A stretch of DNA of 64,000 bases from Clostridium_I sp963725425. GTDB lineage: Bacteria > Bacillota > Clostridia > Clostridiales > Clostridiaceae. The notes under the pieces were generated by a model, which saw only the letters and a program-made list of their open reading frames with translations, was not told where the DNA came from and made no database searches. How positions within the stretch are numbered: position 1 is the first letter of the stretch; the number at the start of each line of letters is the position of its first letter. The stretch is from positions 208,869 through 272,868 of the forward strand of contig CAVRYJ010000044.1 of NCBI GenBank assembly GCA_963725425.1, read 5' to 3'. Both the position numbers and the translations under genes were made by a program. This document shows, piece after piece, positions 16,552-27,135 of the stretch.

Positions 16552-17829
16552 TTAATCAAATATACCACAATCAGGTAAAGCGGTTTTTAATAGTTGTAAA
16601 TTAGCAGGGCTTACTAGATTATTACTTAGCTGAAGAGTTTTTAAATTAGTTAATCCATTTAACTGGCTTACAGTACTTATTTCATTATTATTTAAATAAA
16701 GAATCAGTAAATTAGTTAATCCGTTTAATGGACTTACATCAGTTATCTGATTGCTATTTAGCCAAAGAGTGCGTAAATTAGTTAATCCTTTTAATGGACT
16801 TATATCCGTTATCTTATTATTTCTTAGATCAATATAAGTTAAATTAATTAATCCTTTCAATGGACTTATATCGCTTATTTGATTATTTCCAAGATCAATA
16901 TAAGTTAAATTAATTAAATTTTCAAGTCCACTTATATCCGTTATTTGCAATTTATCTGCATATAAACTTGTGATATTTACAACATCACTTTTATATAGAA
17001 CGCCTGTGGGTTTGCTTATAATTGTTCGAATGTATTGCTCTAAATTCTTATCTTTAAAGGTTACTATATTATTATCTACGCTAGTTACAGTTACAGTGCA
17101 AGTTGCTGGGCGATTTCCATCTCCTGTAAGTGCGGTTATGGTAGCACTTCCAGCGGTTACTGCAGTTATTTTACCAGTGCTGTCTACTGTTGCAACTCCA
17201 TTATTAGAAGATGTCCAATACACATTTTTATTAGTTGAGTTAGTTGGATTTACTGTAGCAGTTAATGTATCAGTATTTCCAATAGTTAATGCATCTGAAC
17301 TTTTATTTAAGCCTATTGAAATTACACTTATATTAGGAACTATTTTTACTCTTATTGCTTCAATTCTTAAACCACGTCCATTAGTACCTGACTCAGCACC
17401 GTCATATACCCAATCCATCCAGCCTACATCTTGTACATGGGCTTGATACTCCACTGAATAACCAGGCATGTTAAGCAGTTTAATTTTAATGGCTTCAATC
17501 CTAAGACCTTTGCCGTCTGTGCCTGCTTCATCTCCGTTACTTACTAAGGGCTGCCAACCTATATTTTGCACATAAGTTTGGTAATCTATTTCTGCACCAG
17601 CTGGTGCATTTACAAGATTAAGCCTTAAAGCTTCAACTCTTAACCCTTTACCATCGGTGCCTGCTTCAGCACCATCACTTACGCTACTCATCCAGCCTAT
17701 ATTTTGTACGTGAGCTGAATAGCTAACGCCTGCATCTGCTAGATCTGCAAAGGCAACATTTCCTGAATAATAAAAGACTAGTAAAAAAGTTAACACAACA
17801 TACAATGATAAATTGATTTTTTTCTTCAT
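16552..17829 (-). CDS. Secreted ChW-repeat, Big_2 and leucine-rich repeat surface protein
   Basis: 425 residues with a signal peptide (ends NVAFA). Three ChW repeats (about residues 35-180) each carry a QNIGW/QDVGW motif and a GTDGKGLRVEA motif. One Big_2 domain follows (about 185-265), then an internalin-type LRR block (about 285-420) of roughly six 22-residue units with NxISDISPL. ChW repeats are thought to bind cell surface or secreted complexes in clostridia; LRRs bind proteins. It is transcribed with the Big_2 gene and divergent from the histidine kinase at 18128. Confidence 0.9.
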   Translation of the reverse strand: MKKKINLSLYVVLTFLLVFYYSGNVAFADLADAGVSYSAHVQNIGWMSSVSDGAEAGTDGKGLRVEALRLNLVNAPAGAEIDYQTYVQNIGWQPLVSNGDEAGTDGKGLRIEAIKIKLLNMPGYSVEYQAHVQDVGWMDWVYDGAESGTNGRGLRIEAIRVKIVPNISVISIGLNKSSDALTIGNTDTLTATVNPTNSTNKNVYWTSSNNGVATVDSTGKITAVTAGSATITALTGDGNRPATCTVTVTSVDNNIVTFKDKNLEQYIRTIISKPTGVLYKSDVVNITSLYADKLQITDISGLENLINLTYIDLGNNQISDISPLKGLINLTYIDLRNNKITDISPLKGLTNLRTLWLNSNQITDVSPLNGLTNLLILYLNNNEISTVSQLNGLTNLKTLQLSNNLVSPANLQLLKTALPDCGIFD

Positions 17830-17972
17830 GTTTCATTTCCCCCAATATTTTTAGTTTATATACATATTATCGGTTAATATGTATTTTCCTTACCTTAATA
17901 AAGCAAGAAGATGGTGTAGCCTAATAATTAAGAAATAACTATATTTAATATTTGTCTAATAACAGACAACAA

Positions 17973-18052
17973 TTGTTTGCTTTCAAACAATATTATAATA
18001 TATAATGTAATATATTACATTATATAATACATTAGCCAATGTATTATATATA
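17973..18052. promoter_or_regulatory. Cluster of nested palindromes between divergent genes
   Basis: Three consecutive inverted repeats are visible. TTGTTTG-CTTT-CAAACAA lies at 17973-17990. A 28-bp perfect palindrome centred on GTAATATATTAC lies at 17999-18026. AATACATT-AGCC-AATGTATT and flanks lie at about 18019-18052. The second and third overlap and could fold alternatively. They lie between the ChW-LRR gene and the two-component genes, so they are candidate operators for either side. Confidence 0.5.
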
Positions 18053-18127
18053 TATTTTACCATATATATGAACAATTTTATTCATATTATTCCATAATGT
18101 GAAGATGCAATCAATAGTGGGGGAAAT

Positions 18128-19621
18128 ATGTTCAAATCATTTTTAAACAAAAGCTTGAGATTCCAGATAATTTGTGTAATAAGTTTAATATTAATGTTGC
18201 CACTAGCCATTGGAATATGGAATATAATAGTGCCATTTAATGTGACAACTAAAGTAAAGGCAGCGCAAGAAGAAAGAATGAAAAACACTTTATACTACTT
18301 GGATGATGCTATAAATAAAAGTGAAATTTATAATCTAAAAAACAACAATAGCCTCATTAGAAACGTTGAAGATAATCTTGAAGATAAGTTTATGCCAAAC
18401 GCCAGATCTGCAAAGGGAACTCGAATTGGAATATACATGACTGCTAATAGTAAAAATTACACCTTTGGAGACTATTATATTGATAATTCTTCAAATAGAT
18501 TAAAAACGAATAATGAAGAGAAAGATGACGAAAATCTTTATAAGTATATTAAACAAACATCAGTGACAGGGAAAGACAAAATCAATTATATAAGTCACAA
18601 TGAAGTGGAAATTTTAACATATTTTCATCCATTACATTACAATAATAAAATTATCGCAGTAGTTTGGGGAGAAGAAGCTATTTTACCACAAATTAGCATT
18701 ATGCCTTTAAAGTTAATGTATACGTTATTTTTGGGATTAATCGGAATGATACTAGGACTTATAGTAATGATGATTATGGTTAAGCATTTAAATGAAAATA
18801 TTACTGAAATACGAAATGGTCTTGAAATAATGTCAACAGATTTATCCTTTAGGATAGAAGACATAGACGGAGATTTAGGCATAGTTGCTAAATCCATTAA
18901 TAAAATGACTGAAGCTTTAGAAAGTAAAGAGCGTATTGAGGAACAACTAGCAAGATCTGATAGACTAGCAGCCCTTGGGCATATGATTTCAGGTGTAGCC
19001 CATGAAATAAGGAATCCACTAGGAATTATAAGAGGAACAGTACAACTTATGGAGAGAGATTTTGCTAGTGTCAAGGGAATTGAGGAGTATGTAAGAATAG
19101 TAAAAGAACAATCTGATAGGGAAAATAAAGTTATTCAAGAATTACTGGATTATGTAAGACCTTCAAAACAAATTTTAATGGACATGGATTTGAATTTTCT
19201 AATTAAAGATGTTTTATCTTTTACTAAAAAATATATTGAGGACAATAATGTAAAACTCCAGTTAGATCTTCAGGATAATTTACCAAAGTTATTAATAGAT
19301 TGTGACAAAATAAAACAAGTATTTGTAAATATAATCATAAACGCTTGTGAAGGCATGGAACATGGAGGATCTCTTTCAATAAGTACTACTAGAGAAGATA
19401 AATGGATAAAAACATATTTTAAAGATACAGGTGTTGGAATGGACGATATTGAGATGAAAAATATATTTGATCCATATTATACAACAAAACAAAAGGGAAC
19501 AGGTCTGGGACTTTCTATTAGCAATGGGATTATTGAAATGCATGGTGGAGGTATTGAAGTTTTTAGTAAAAAGGGACAAGGATCCACATTTGTTGTTAGA
19601 TTAGGTCTGATTAGTGATTAA
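18128..19621 (+). CDS. Membrane sensor histidine kinase (AtoS/NtrB-like)
   Basis: 497 residues. TM1 at about 15-38 is followed by an extracellular sensor domain of about 150 residues, and TM2 at about 198-218. HAMP covers about 219-270. HisKA has the phospho-acceptor H in SGVAHEIRNPLG, and HATPase_c has the N box (NIIINACEGM), DTGVGMDD and GTGLGLSISNG. It senses an outside signal and phosphorylates the regulator encoded 14 bp downstream. ATG follows GTGGGGGAA. Confidence 0.9.
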   Translation: MFKSFLNKSLRFQIICVISLILMLPLAIGIWNIIVPFNVTTKVKAAQEERMKNTLYYLDDAINKSEIYNLKNNNSLIRNVEDNLEDKFMPNARSAKGTRIGIYMTANSKNYTFGDYYIDNSSNRLKTNNEEKDDENLYKYIKQTSVTGKDKINYISHNEVEILTYFHPLHYNNKIIAVVWGEEAILPQISIMPLKLMYTLFLGLIGMILGLIVMMIMVKHLNENITEIRNGLEIMSTDLSFRIEDIDGDLGIVAKSINKMTEALESKERIEEQLARSDRLAALGHMISGVAHEIRNPLGIIRGTVQLMERDFASVKGIEEYVRIVKEQSDRENKVIQELLDYVRPSKQILMDMDLNFLIKDVLSFTKKYIEDNNVKLQLDLQDNLPKLLIDCDKIKQVFVNIIINACEGMEHGGSLSISTTREDKWIKTYFKDTGVGMDDIEMKNIFDPYYTTKQKGTGLGLSISNGIIEMHGGGIEVFSKKGQGSTFVVRLGLISD

Positions 19622-19635
19622 GAGGGGGTAATATA

Positions 19636-20985
19636 GTGAGTAAAATCCTTGTTATTGATGACGAAGAGTATGTAGGTTGGCTTATTAAAAAAGTTTTTGA
19701 TGTAACCAGTTACGAAGTTTGTCTAACTTTAAGTGGAGAACAGGGACTTTTAGAATTTGAAAGGCAAAATTTTGATATAGTATTTTTAGATTTAAGGCTT
19801 CCGGATATAAATGGAATGGACCTTTTGACAAAGCTTAAAAAAATTCAAGAGGATATTGTAGTTATAATAATTACAGCTCACGGTAGTATAGATACCGCCA
19901 TAGAAAGTATGAAGAAGGGCGCCTATGATTATATAACAAAACCTTTTGATGTAAATGAATTATTGATTCAAACAGAGAAGGCACTGGAAATAGTAAAATT
20001 AAAAGAAGAAGTAAACTATTTTAGAAACGAAGCTATAAAACATATTGAAGAAGATAGAGTTACAAGTAAAAACGATAAAATGAATTTAATTTATAATTCT
20101 ATAAGTCAAATACGAGATGCACAGGCTCCGGTACTAATTACAGGTGAAAGGGGCTGTGGCAAGGAACTTATTGCAAGAAGAATACACCAGTTAAGCAAAA
20201 AATCACAGGAACCTTTTATAGTTATTAACTGCGGAGCTCTCCAAGAAAGTGCAGTTGAAAAAGAAATATTTGGTTTTGAAAATAAATTTTCTCTTGATGG
20301 ACAGGAAAAACAGTTAGGAAAACTTGAACTTGCCACAAAAGGAACAATTTTTTTTGATGATATAGAACAATTAAGCTTAAGTGTTCAGGTAAAACTTCTT
20401 AACCTACTTCAAGGAAAGGAGTTCAAAAAAGCTAGTGGTGAGGGTTATGTAACTGACCATATAAGAATAATAGCTGCCACTAGTAAAAATCTTTTGGAAC
20501 TCATGGAAAGGGGAAAATTTAGAGAAGATCTTTATTATAAGCTAAATGTATTGCATCTAGAAATACCACCCTTAAGAGATAGACCTGAAGATATAGAAAA
20601 TCTTGTTCATCATTTTTTAAAAAAATATGATACTAATAAAAAAATTAAAAATATCAATATGGAAACTATTAATTTATTAAAAAAATATCATTGGCCTGGC
20701 AATATACGGGAACTAGAAAATGTTATTGAAAGAATTGTCATACTAAACAATGATACCTATATAAACACTAAAAACCTTCCAAAAGAAATAATTAACCCTA
20801 AAAAAGGTACTAAGGACCCAATTATATATTTTCCGGAAAACGGAATAAATCTAGAAAAGGTAGAAAAAGAATTGATTATAAGGGCACTTAATATTAGTAA
20901 TGAAAATCAAAGTAAGGCTTCTCAGCTTTTAAACATTACACGGTCAGCATTAATTTATAGAATGCAAAAATATGATATTAGGTAA
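19636..20985 (+). CDS. NtrC-type response regulator with a degenerate sigma-54 contact loop
   Basis: 449 residues, GTG start after AGAGGGGG. The receiver domain (1-120) has the acceptor Asp in VFLDLRLPD and Lys in ITKPFD. The AAA+ domain (about 145-380) has Walker A GERGCGKE and R-finger-region residues (LRDRPEDIE), followed by a Fis-type HTH (SKASQLLNITRSALIYRMQ). Where other family members have GAFTGA, this protein reads NKFSLDGQ (in EIFGFENKFSLDGQEKQLGK), and Walker B is FFDDI instead of FLDEI. Normal sigma-54 activation is therefore doubtful; it may act on sigma-70 promoters or be regulatory only. It pairs with the kinase and precedes the MacAB-like exporter genes. Confidence 0.9.
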   Translation: MSKILVIDDEEYVGWLIKKVFDVTSYEVCLTLSGEQGLLEFERQNFDIVFLDLRLPDINGMDLLTKLKKIQEDIVVIIITAHGSIDTAIESMKKGAYDYITKPFDVNELLIQTEKALEIVKLKEEVNYFRNEAIKHIEEDRVTSKNDKMNLIYNSISQIRDAQAPVLITGERGCGKELIARRIHQLSKKSQEPFIVINCGALQESAVEKEIFGFENKFSLDGQEKQLGKLELATKGTIFFDDIEQLSLSVQVKLLNLLQGKEFKKASGEGYVTDHIRIIAATSKNLLELMERGKFREDLYYKLNVLHLEIPPLRDRPEDIENLVHHFLKKYDTNKKIKNINMETINLLKKYHWPGNIRELENVIERIVILNNDTYINTKNLPKEIINPKKGTKDPIIYFPENGINLEKVEKELIIRALNISNENQSKASQLLNITRSALIYRMQKYDIR

Positions 20986-21054
20986 TAATAGTAAAATTAT
21001 TATATAGCTTTTGAAAATTTCAAATGTGGTTAACTTTGAATGGAGGTAGAATTA

Positions 21055-22825
21055 ATGGCATTTAACGTGAAAGAAAAATTAAAAGGAGCAATTACTAAGA
21101 AACGTATCATAATTTTAGTGCTACTAATATTAGTAATTGGAGGTGGAACAGGGGTATATTTAAATCGTAATAAACTTTTTGCAAAAAAGGTATTGCACAG
21201 AGAACTACAGTTGTAAAAAAAGGAGAAATAAATGTTACGGTTACAGGTTCAGGACCTTTAACGTATTCTCAGAGTTCTGTACAAGCTACAGAAGTTGCAG
21301 GAAAAATCACAAAGCTTTATTTCAAGCAAGGTGACAAGGTAAAAGCAGGAGATCTTATTGCAGAAATTGATGATAAAAATGCAGCCCAAGATCTTCAAGC
21401 TAAGGAAAATGCACTTCAGCAAGCACAGGTATCTGATTCAAGTGGATACATAGATCCAAATAGTCTTTTAGTTAAAGCACCTTTTACAGGTCAGGTAAGT
21501 GCTATAGCCGTTACTACAGGCGCTACAATTCAAAAGGAGCAGCTATTGCAACTGTTACGGATACCTCTAAATTAAAATTAATGGTACCATTTAATACTGC
21601 TGATGCTTCTAAAATATCAGTAGGACAAACTGCAACTGTATCTCTAACTACACTGATGCAGTCTGTACAAGGCACCGTAGCATACATTAACAATCAAACT
21701 GATACTACTTCTTCTGGGGGTAAGGTGATTCAAGTTGAAATTGATATAAACAATCCAGGAGGTCTTCTTGGCGCTATGACAGCTAATGCAGATGTTAACA
21801 CGGCTAGCGGAGTTGTATCAAGTGTACAAAATGGAAGTCTCGCTTATATAAATCAGCAAATAGTATATGCTGCGCAAGCTGGAACTGTTGGGACTATACA
21901 GGTTCAAAATGGCCAGAAGGTTAATAGTGGAGATCTTCTTGTTTCACTACAAGATAATACTATAAATCAAAACAATCAATTGGGAGATCTTAAGGTTCAA
22001 TCTGCTGCGTCATCTGTAGCTTTAGCACAGCAGACTCTTGCAGATTATAAGATATATTCATCTATAGATGGAGCTATTACATCACTTACTTTAAATGTTG
22101 GTGATAATGTAAATGCAGAAGAAACCATAGCAACTGTAGAAAATACAAATCAAATACAATTTGAAGCACCTATTGATGAACTTGATGTACCAAAACTTGC
22201 AGTTGGTCAAAAGGTTAAAGTTACAATGGATGCACTTCCCGAAACTACAACAACACCTTTAGAGGGAGTAGTTGAAACTATACCTTATGATGGAACAGCA
22301 ACGGATGGAGTAGCTACTTTCAATATAACCATTCAAATCACAAGCCCTAGTGATAAGTTAAAAAGTGGTATGAATGCAAATGCTGAAATTGAAGTAAATG
22401 ATGTTAAAAATGTTTTAGAAGTTCCTGTAGAAGCAGTAACAGAAACAAATAATAAAAAATATGTATGGGTAAAATCTAGCAGTAAGAATTCTGCAAGCAA
22501 AGGTAAGTCAAAAAGTAGCAGTAGCAGTAACAGCTATTATGCAAATGCAGTTAAAAAGCTAATTACTGTGGGAGTTAATAATACTAATTATATTCAAGTG
22601 ACAAGTGGATTAAGCGAAGGTGATGTAATAATTTTACCACAGTTACAAACAGCAGATACTAGTAGTTCATCTAGCGGCGGCATGGGCATGGGCGGCGGTG
22701 GCGGCGGTGGCAGCACTAGTAAAAAAAGTAGTAGTACAAATAGTAGCAGTAGTACAAGTGGTAGTACTAGTAAAAGTGGTAGTACAAGTGGTAGTAGTAG
22801 CAGCAGTGGAGGTGGAAAAAATTGA
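21055..22825 (+). pseudogene. MacA/HlyD-like efflux membrane-fusion protein, two frameshifts
   Basis: The start ATG follows TGGAGG. A transmembrane anchor (IIILVLLILVIGGGTG) is followed by a frame break in an A6 run at 21183-21188; one more A gives GIAQRTTVVKKGE. The biotinyl-lipoyl-like part (KITKLYFKQGDKVKAGDLIAE) is in the second frame. A second break at GG 21536-21537 (one more G gives KGAAIATVTDTS) leads into the long third frame with the remaining barrel domains. The C-terminus is a Gly/Ser-rich tail. Restored length is about 590 residues. Both lesions are homopolymer indels, so sequencing error is plausible. It overlaps the ATPase start at 22822 and belongs to a MacAB-like operon. Confidence 0.85.
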
Positions 22826-23499
22826 TAGAAATCTCTAATATGTCCAAGATATATACAATGGGTGGCATTAAAGTTATTGCTCTTAATAATATAAAGTTAC
22901 ACATAAATGCCCACGAATTTGTTTCAATAATCGGCCCATCAGGATCAGGAAAATCTACACTTATGAATATGCTTGGATGTCTTGATACTCCGACTTCTGG
23001 TAATTATAAGCTTGATGGAAGAGAAGTTAGTAAACTTAAAGATGATCAATTAGCGGAAATAAGAAATTTTAAAATAGGATTTATATTTCAAAAATACAAT
23101 TTATTGCCAAAACTATCTTCATTAGAAAATGTGGAATTACCGCTTATTTATCAAGGAGTTAAACCTAAAGAAGTAAGAGAAAGAGCAATAGCCTCTTTAA
23201 ATAGTGTTGGTTTAAAAGAAAAAATGCACCATAAACCTAACGAACTTTCAGGTGGACAACAACAAAGAGTTTCCATTGCTAGAGCACTAGTAACAAGACC
23301 ACCGGTAATACTTGCAGATGAGCCTACAGGAGCCCTTGACAGTAAAACTGGAATAGAAGTTATGGGAATTTTAAAAGAGCTTAATGCAAATGGAAATACC
23401 ATTATTTTAATAACTCATGATAACAACCTAGCAAAACAGGCTAAGCGTATGGTAAGAATTCAAGACGGTGAAATTACTGAGGACCTGGAGGTGAAATAA
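22822..23499 (+). CDS. ABC transporter ATPase, MacB/LolD-like
   Basis: 225 residues with Walker A GPSGSGKST, Q-loop IFQKYNLLP, signature LSGGQQQR, Walker B VILADEPTGALD and switch His in LITHD. It powers the FtsX-type permease encoded next. The start is TTG overlapping the end of the adaptor gene, with GGAGGTGG upstream. Adaptor, ATPase and permease overlap or abut, indicating one operon exporting a peptide, lipid or drug; the neighbouring two-component system is a likely regulator. Confidence 0.92.
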   Translation: MIEISNMSKIYTMGGIKVIALNNIKLHINAHEFVSIIGPSGSGKSTLMNMLGCLDTPTSGNYKLDGREVSKLKDDQLAEIRNFKIGFIFQKYNLLPKLSSLENVELPLIYQGVKPKEVRERAIASLNSVGLKEKMHHKPNELSGGQQQRVSIARALVTRPPVILADEPTGALDSKTGIEVMGILKELNANGNTIILITHDNNLAKQAKRMVRIQDGEITEDLEVK

Positions 23500-24677
23500 T
23501 GAATTTATCCCAATGTTTTAAAATGGCTATGAAAAGTATTGTATCTAATAAAGTTAGATCTTTCCTCACAATGCTGGGAGTAATTATTGGTGTTTCAGCT
23601 GTTATTATAGCAACAGCCTATGTAGAAGGTAGTACCCAAAAAATATCAGATCAAGTAGAAAGTCTCGGTACAAACTTAGTTCAAGTAATGATTGTAGGTA
23701 GGAATAGTAATAAAGATATTACTTATGCAGATATGGAAAAATTTCAACAAGATAATAGTGATGTTGTAGGTGCTATAGCCCCATCTTTGTCTACATCTGT
23801 TACTGCAAAGATGGGGGATCTTAATACTAGTACTACTCTACTAGGTACAAGTCCTTCCTATGCTAGTATAAAAAACGTTAGTGTGCAAAGTGGAAGATTT
23901 ATAAATCAAATGGATATTGATTATAATCAAAAGGTTGCCATAATTGGTACTGCAGTAGCCAATGCCATTTCGCCTGGTGCAAGCCCTATAAATAGTATAA
24001 TAAAGGTCAATGGCATGCAGCTTCAGGTGGTTGGTGTGCTTCAGCAAACAAGTAATGGACAAACTGGAACTGCGGATGATGAGATTATTATTCCAGTAAC
24101 AGTAGCTACAAGGTTAACTAAAAATATAAATATAAGGAACTTTGTTATTCAGGCTACTAGTTCAGATACTACTAATACTGCCGTTGATAGGGTAAATACC
24201 TTTCTTTATAATTTATACAGAGATACTAGTGCTTATAGAGTTATTAACTCTGCACAGATGCTATCAAGCCTTAGCTCAATAACAGGTATCCTTATGCTTG
24301 TAGTTGGTGGAATTGCAGGTATTTCACTCCTAGTTGGAGGCATAGGTATTATGAATATAATGCTTGTGTCCGTAACGGAAAGAACAAAAGAAATTGGTAT
24401 TAGAAAGGCTATTGGAGCTAAAAAGGGCAGTATTCTTATGCAATTTTTAATTGAAGCTTTGATGGTTACAGGTATAGGTGGACTCACTGGAGTGTTAATA
24501 GGAGTTTCTTTTATAAAATTTATAATAGGAGGCTTGAAATTAACTGCTGAAGTCTATCCAATAAATTGGATTATAATTTCCTTTGGTTTTTCCCTTGTAA
24601 TTGGGGTTGTCTTCGGAATGTATCCTGCTAGCAAAGCAGCAAAATTAAATCCTATAGATGCTTTAATGTTTGAATAG
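23499..24677 (+). CDS. ABC transporter permease, MacB/FtsX type
   Basis: 392 residues. TM1 near residues 20-42 (RSFLTMLGVIIGVSAVIIA), a large extracellular domain of about 220 residues (MacB_PCD), then three C-terminal TMs forming the FtsX domain (VTERTKEIGIRKAIGAKKGS is the coupling-helix signature). Its ATG overlaps the ATPase stop by one base. It works with the ATPase and the membrane-fusion protein to move substrates out of the cell. Confidence 0.92.
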   Translation: MNLSQCFKMAMKSIVSNKVRSFLTMLGVIIGVSAVIIATAYVEGSTQKISDQVESLGTNLVQVMIVGRNSNKDITYADMEKFQQDNSDVVGAIAPSLSTSVTAKMGDLNTSTTLLGTSPSYASIKNVSVQSGRFINQMDIDYNQKVAIIGTAVANAISPGASPINSIIKVNGMQLQVVGVLQQTSNGQTGTADDEIIIPVTVATRLTKNINIRNFVIQATSSDTTNTAVDRVNTFLYNLYRDTSAYRVINSAQMLSSLSSITGILMLVVGGIAGISLLVGGIGIMNIMLVSVTERTKEIGIRKAIGAKKGSILMQFLIEALMVTGIGGLTGVLIGVSFIKFIIGGLKLTAEVYPINWIIISFGFSLVIGVVFGMYPASKAAKLNPIDALMFE

Positions 24678-24700
24678 TAAAGGTAAAGGATGGTGTAAAA

Positions 24701-26962
24701 ATGAAATCAAAAAGAACAAAGTTTAGTTTAGTAGTATTTTGCATATTTTTATTTACCAGTTTATGTCCAATGGTTGCATTTGCAAGTCCAACCAATGTAA
24801 ATTGGCAAGACCCCCTTACAAGAATGAAACAGATTGGAGTTATTGACAATTCAGTGACCAATGGGGATGCGGTTTTAACTAGAGGCCAGTTTGCAAAATC
24901 TATAGTTACAATAAGTGGCTCCACTGATTTAGCATCAACTATGGTTGGATCAACAATTTATCCTGATGTAAACGCTAGTAGTGCTCTTAGCGGTTATGTA
25001 AATGAATTAGCAAATCAAAGTTTAATGTATGGTATGGCTGATGGTAGCTTTCATGCTGAACAAAATATAACTTATGCAGATGCATGTACAATCCTAGTGA
25101 AACTTTTAGGATATACAGATGCAGATCTAACAGGTACATGGCCAAATAGTTATATTAATAAGGCAAAAAGTTTAGATCTGACAACTAATATAAGTTTAAA
25201 AAAGAATGACAATGTTCCCGTTTGGGCTGCAGCACTTATGTTTGACAGATTACTTAGCACAAATATTAAAAAGACAGCGGTAGCAAGTGCAAGTGAGACT
25301 TATTTACAATACGTAAATCTTTATGCAGATTACACTATACTAGATACTCCTATCAGCTCAAAGAATGTGGCAAATGGATCTGTACTTACTGATCAAGGAG
25401 TACTTTACACAGATAATGATAATCTACAGGTTGGAAGCACATATAGACTTGGTGTAACAAATGGAGATATTAATACCGTTTATGGAGAGATTAGTAATAC
25501 CCAAAGTATTACGGTTACATCCGCTACAGGAAATACAGTATATTATGCTGGTACTAGTGGTGCAAGCAATATGACGCTTCCTTCAGGAGTTGTATACTAT
25601 TACCATGGTGTACAAGAAGCTTATGCCAATATAAACAGCCTATTAAAGGTTGATACTACAATAGTATTTAAATATAATACAACTAAAACTGGATATAGTA
25701 CTGCGGTAATTGTGGATCCTATATATAGTAGTCCAGAAATAGCGTTAAATTTTAATCCTACCTCAAATACGTTAGGATCTATAAAGTTTGACGCAACTAC
25801 TCCAATTATTAAAAATGGACAAACTGCAACTAAAAGTGATATTCAGGATATGGATGCAGTTTATACTGTAACAGATGCTAATGGTGCAAATAGAAAAATA
25901 CAAGTTTTTGAAAATAATGTGCAAGGAACCATTACAGAATTTTTAACAAGTGCATCATCAGCAACAGGTATACAAATTGATAATACAAGTTACAATTATA
26001 GTAGTACTATGGATTTAAGTAATATTTCTTCCTTCAATATTGGGGATTTAGTAGAAGGAATAGAAGGATATGATGGCAGCATAATAGCTTTAAAAAGTAT
26101 AAGTGAAAAAACTGGAGCTTTAGTTGGTGGGGTTACAATCCTTGGAAACTCAAAAACCTCAGATAACTTAACAGATAATCAAGTTTTGGCAATAACAGAT
26201 TCAAGTACAACTGGAACGGGAACAATATACAATTGTTTAAGTGGAGCTGGAAACCTTAGTGTTGGAGCTAAATATAATTTGTATATTGATGGAAATAACA
26301 TTACAAAAGTTCAAAAATTAGATAATACTGTTGAAAATTATTCAGTAACAAGTGTATCAAATTCTAATATAAGTGTTACAGATATAAGTGATCAGAACCA
26401 GAGTAGAGTTATAACATTACCACAGGCATCTGCTTATTATTATCATGGACAGAAGGAACCAGATTATAATACAGCACTTAATGCAGTACAGCCTTACTCT
26501 TCAATTATTCTAGCAAAGGATACTAATGGTGATGGATATTCTTATGCAATAATTGTTGATCCATACTTTAGTGATCCACAATTGTACAAAAATGACCGTA
26601 ACAATATTATAACTGAAATAAGTGGAGATAATGGTGTGGTTATATACAGGAATGGACAATATGGTGTGTCTTTAGATAGTCTAAATGATGATGATGTAGT
26701 TTATTTCGTATCAGACATTTGGAATACAAATAGATATATTTATGTAAATGAAGATATTGTTTATGGAAAGATTACTGGGTTTACACCTAATAAACTTAAT
26801 GCAACGTCCATATCTATTGATGGAACAAGCTATCAATTTAGCCAGTACTTTAATAGTTCTGAGCTTAAAACAACTTTTGCCAGTTTAGTAACTAATGATT
26901 ATGTATCATTAATTTTAGGCTATGATGGAAAAGTACTTGATATTTTTACAACAACGAAGTGA
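24701..26962 (+). CDS. Secreted S-layer homology (SLH) domain protein
   Basis: 753 residues with a signal peptide (ends VAFAS). N-terminal SLH modules cover about residues 30-200 (LTRGQFAKSIVTISGS, YVNELANQSLMYGMADGSFHA, TYADACTILVKLLGY). Two similar halves of about 250 residues follow, each with a VYYYHGVQEAY/AYYYHGQKEPDY and YSTAVIVDP/YSYAIIVDP motif, pointing to an internal duplication. SLH domains anchor proteins to cell-wall polymers. It lies 23 bp after the permease, so it probably belongs to the exporter operon, as accessory or cargo. Confidence 0.85.
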   Translation: MKSKRTKFSLVVFCIFLFTSLCPMVAFASPTNVNWQDPLTRMKQIGVIDNSVTNGDAVLTRGQFAKSIVTISGSTDLASTMVGSTIYPDVNASSALSGYVNELANQSLMYGMADGSFHAEQNITYADACTILVKLLGYTDADLTGTWPNSYINKAKSLDLTTNISLKKNDNVPVWAAALMFDRLLSTNIKKTAVASASETYLQYVNLYADYTILDTPISSKNVANGSVLTDQGVLYTDNDNLQVGSTYRLGVTNGDINTVYGEISNTQSITVTSATGNTVYYAGTSGASNMTLPSGVVYYYHGVQEAYANINSLLKVDTTIVFKYNTTKTGYSTAVIVDPIYSSPEIALNFNPTSNTLGSIKFDATTPIIKNGQTATKSDIQDMDAVYTVTDANGANRKIQVFENNVQGTITEFLTSASSATGIQIDNTSYNYSSTMDLSNISSFNIGDLVEGIEGYDGSIIALKSISEKTGALVGGVTILGNSKTSDNLTDNQVLAITDSSTTGTGTIYNCLSGAGNLSVGAKYNLYIDGNNITKVQKLDNTVENYSVTSVSNSNISVTDISDQNQSRVITLPQASAYYYHGQKEPDYNTALNAVQPYSSIILAKDTNGDGYSYAIIVDPYFSDPQLYKNDRNNIITEISGDNGVVIYRNGQYGVSLDSLNDDDVVYFVSDIWNTNRYIYVNEDIVYGKITGFTPNKLNATSISIDGTSYQFSQYFNSSELKTTFASLVTNDYVSLILGYDGKVLDIFTTTK

Positions 26963-27058
26963 CAAGTGACAAGTGACAAGTGACAAGTGGCAAGTGACAA
27001 GTGGCAAGTGGCAAGTGACAAGTGACAAGTGACAAGTGACAAGTGACAAGTGACAAGC
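26960..27058. repeat. 7-bp tandem repeat array (GACAAGT)
   Basis: About 14 tandem copies of GACAAGT with GGCAAGT variants, beginning at the stop codon of the SLH gene. The array is interrupted by the IS3-type element; GACAAGT units resume at about 28409 on the other side. The same 7-mer appears at 14103-14120 and, inverted, at 56132-56180. Confidence 0.85.
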
Positions 27059-27135
27059 TAATAGACCCCCTCAAGAAGCTGGACTACACACTCGAATGAA
27101 GGTAGAATAAAAAAGTAGTGTTTAGGGGGTAAATT

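Noticed and set aside
26960..27058. CRISPR array
   Set aside because: The repeats are contiguous 7-mers without spacers, and no cas genes are in the window.
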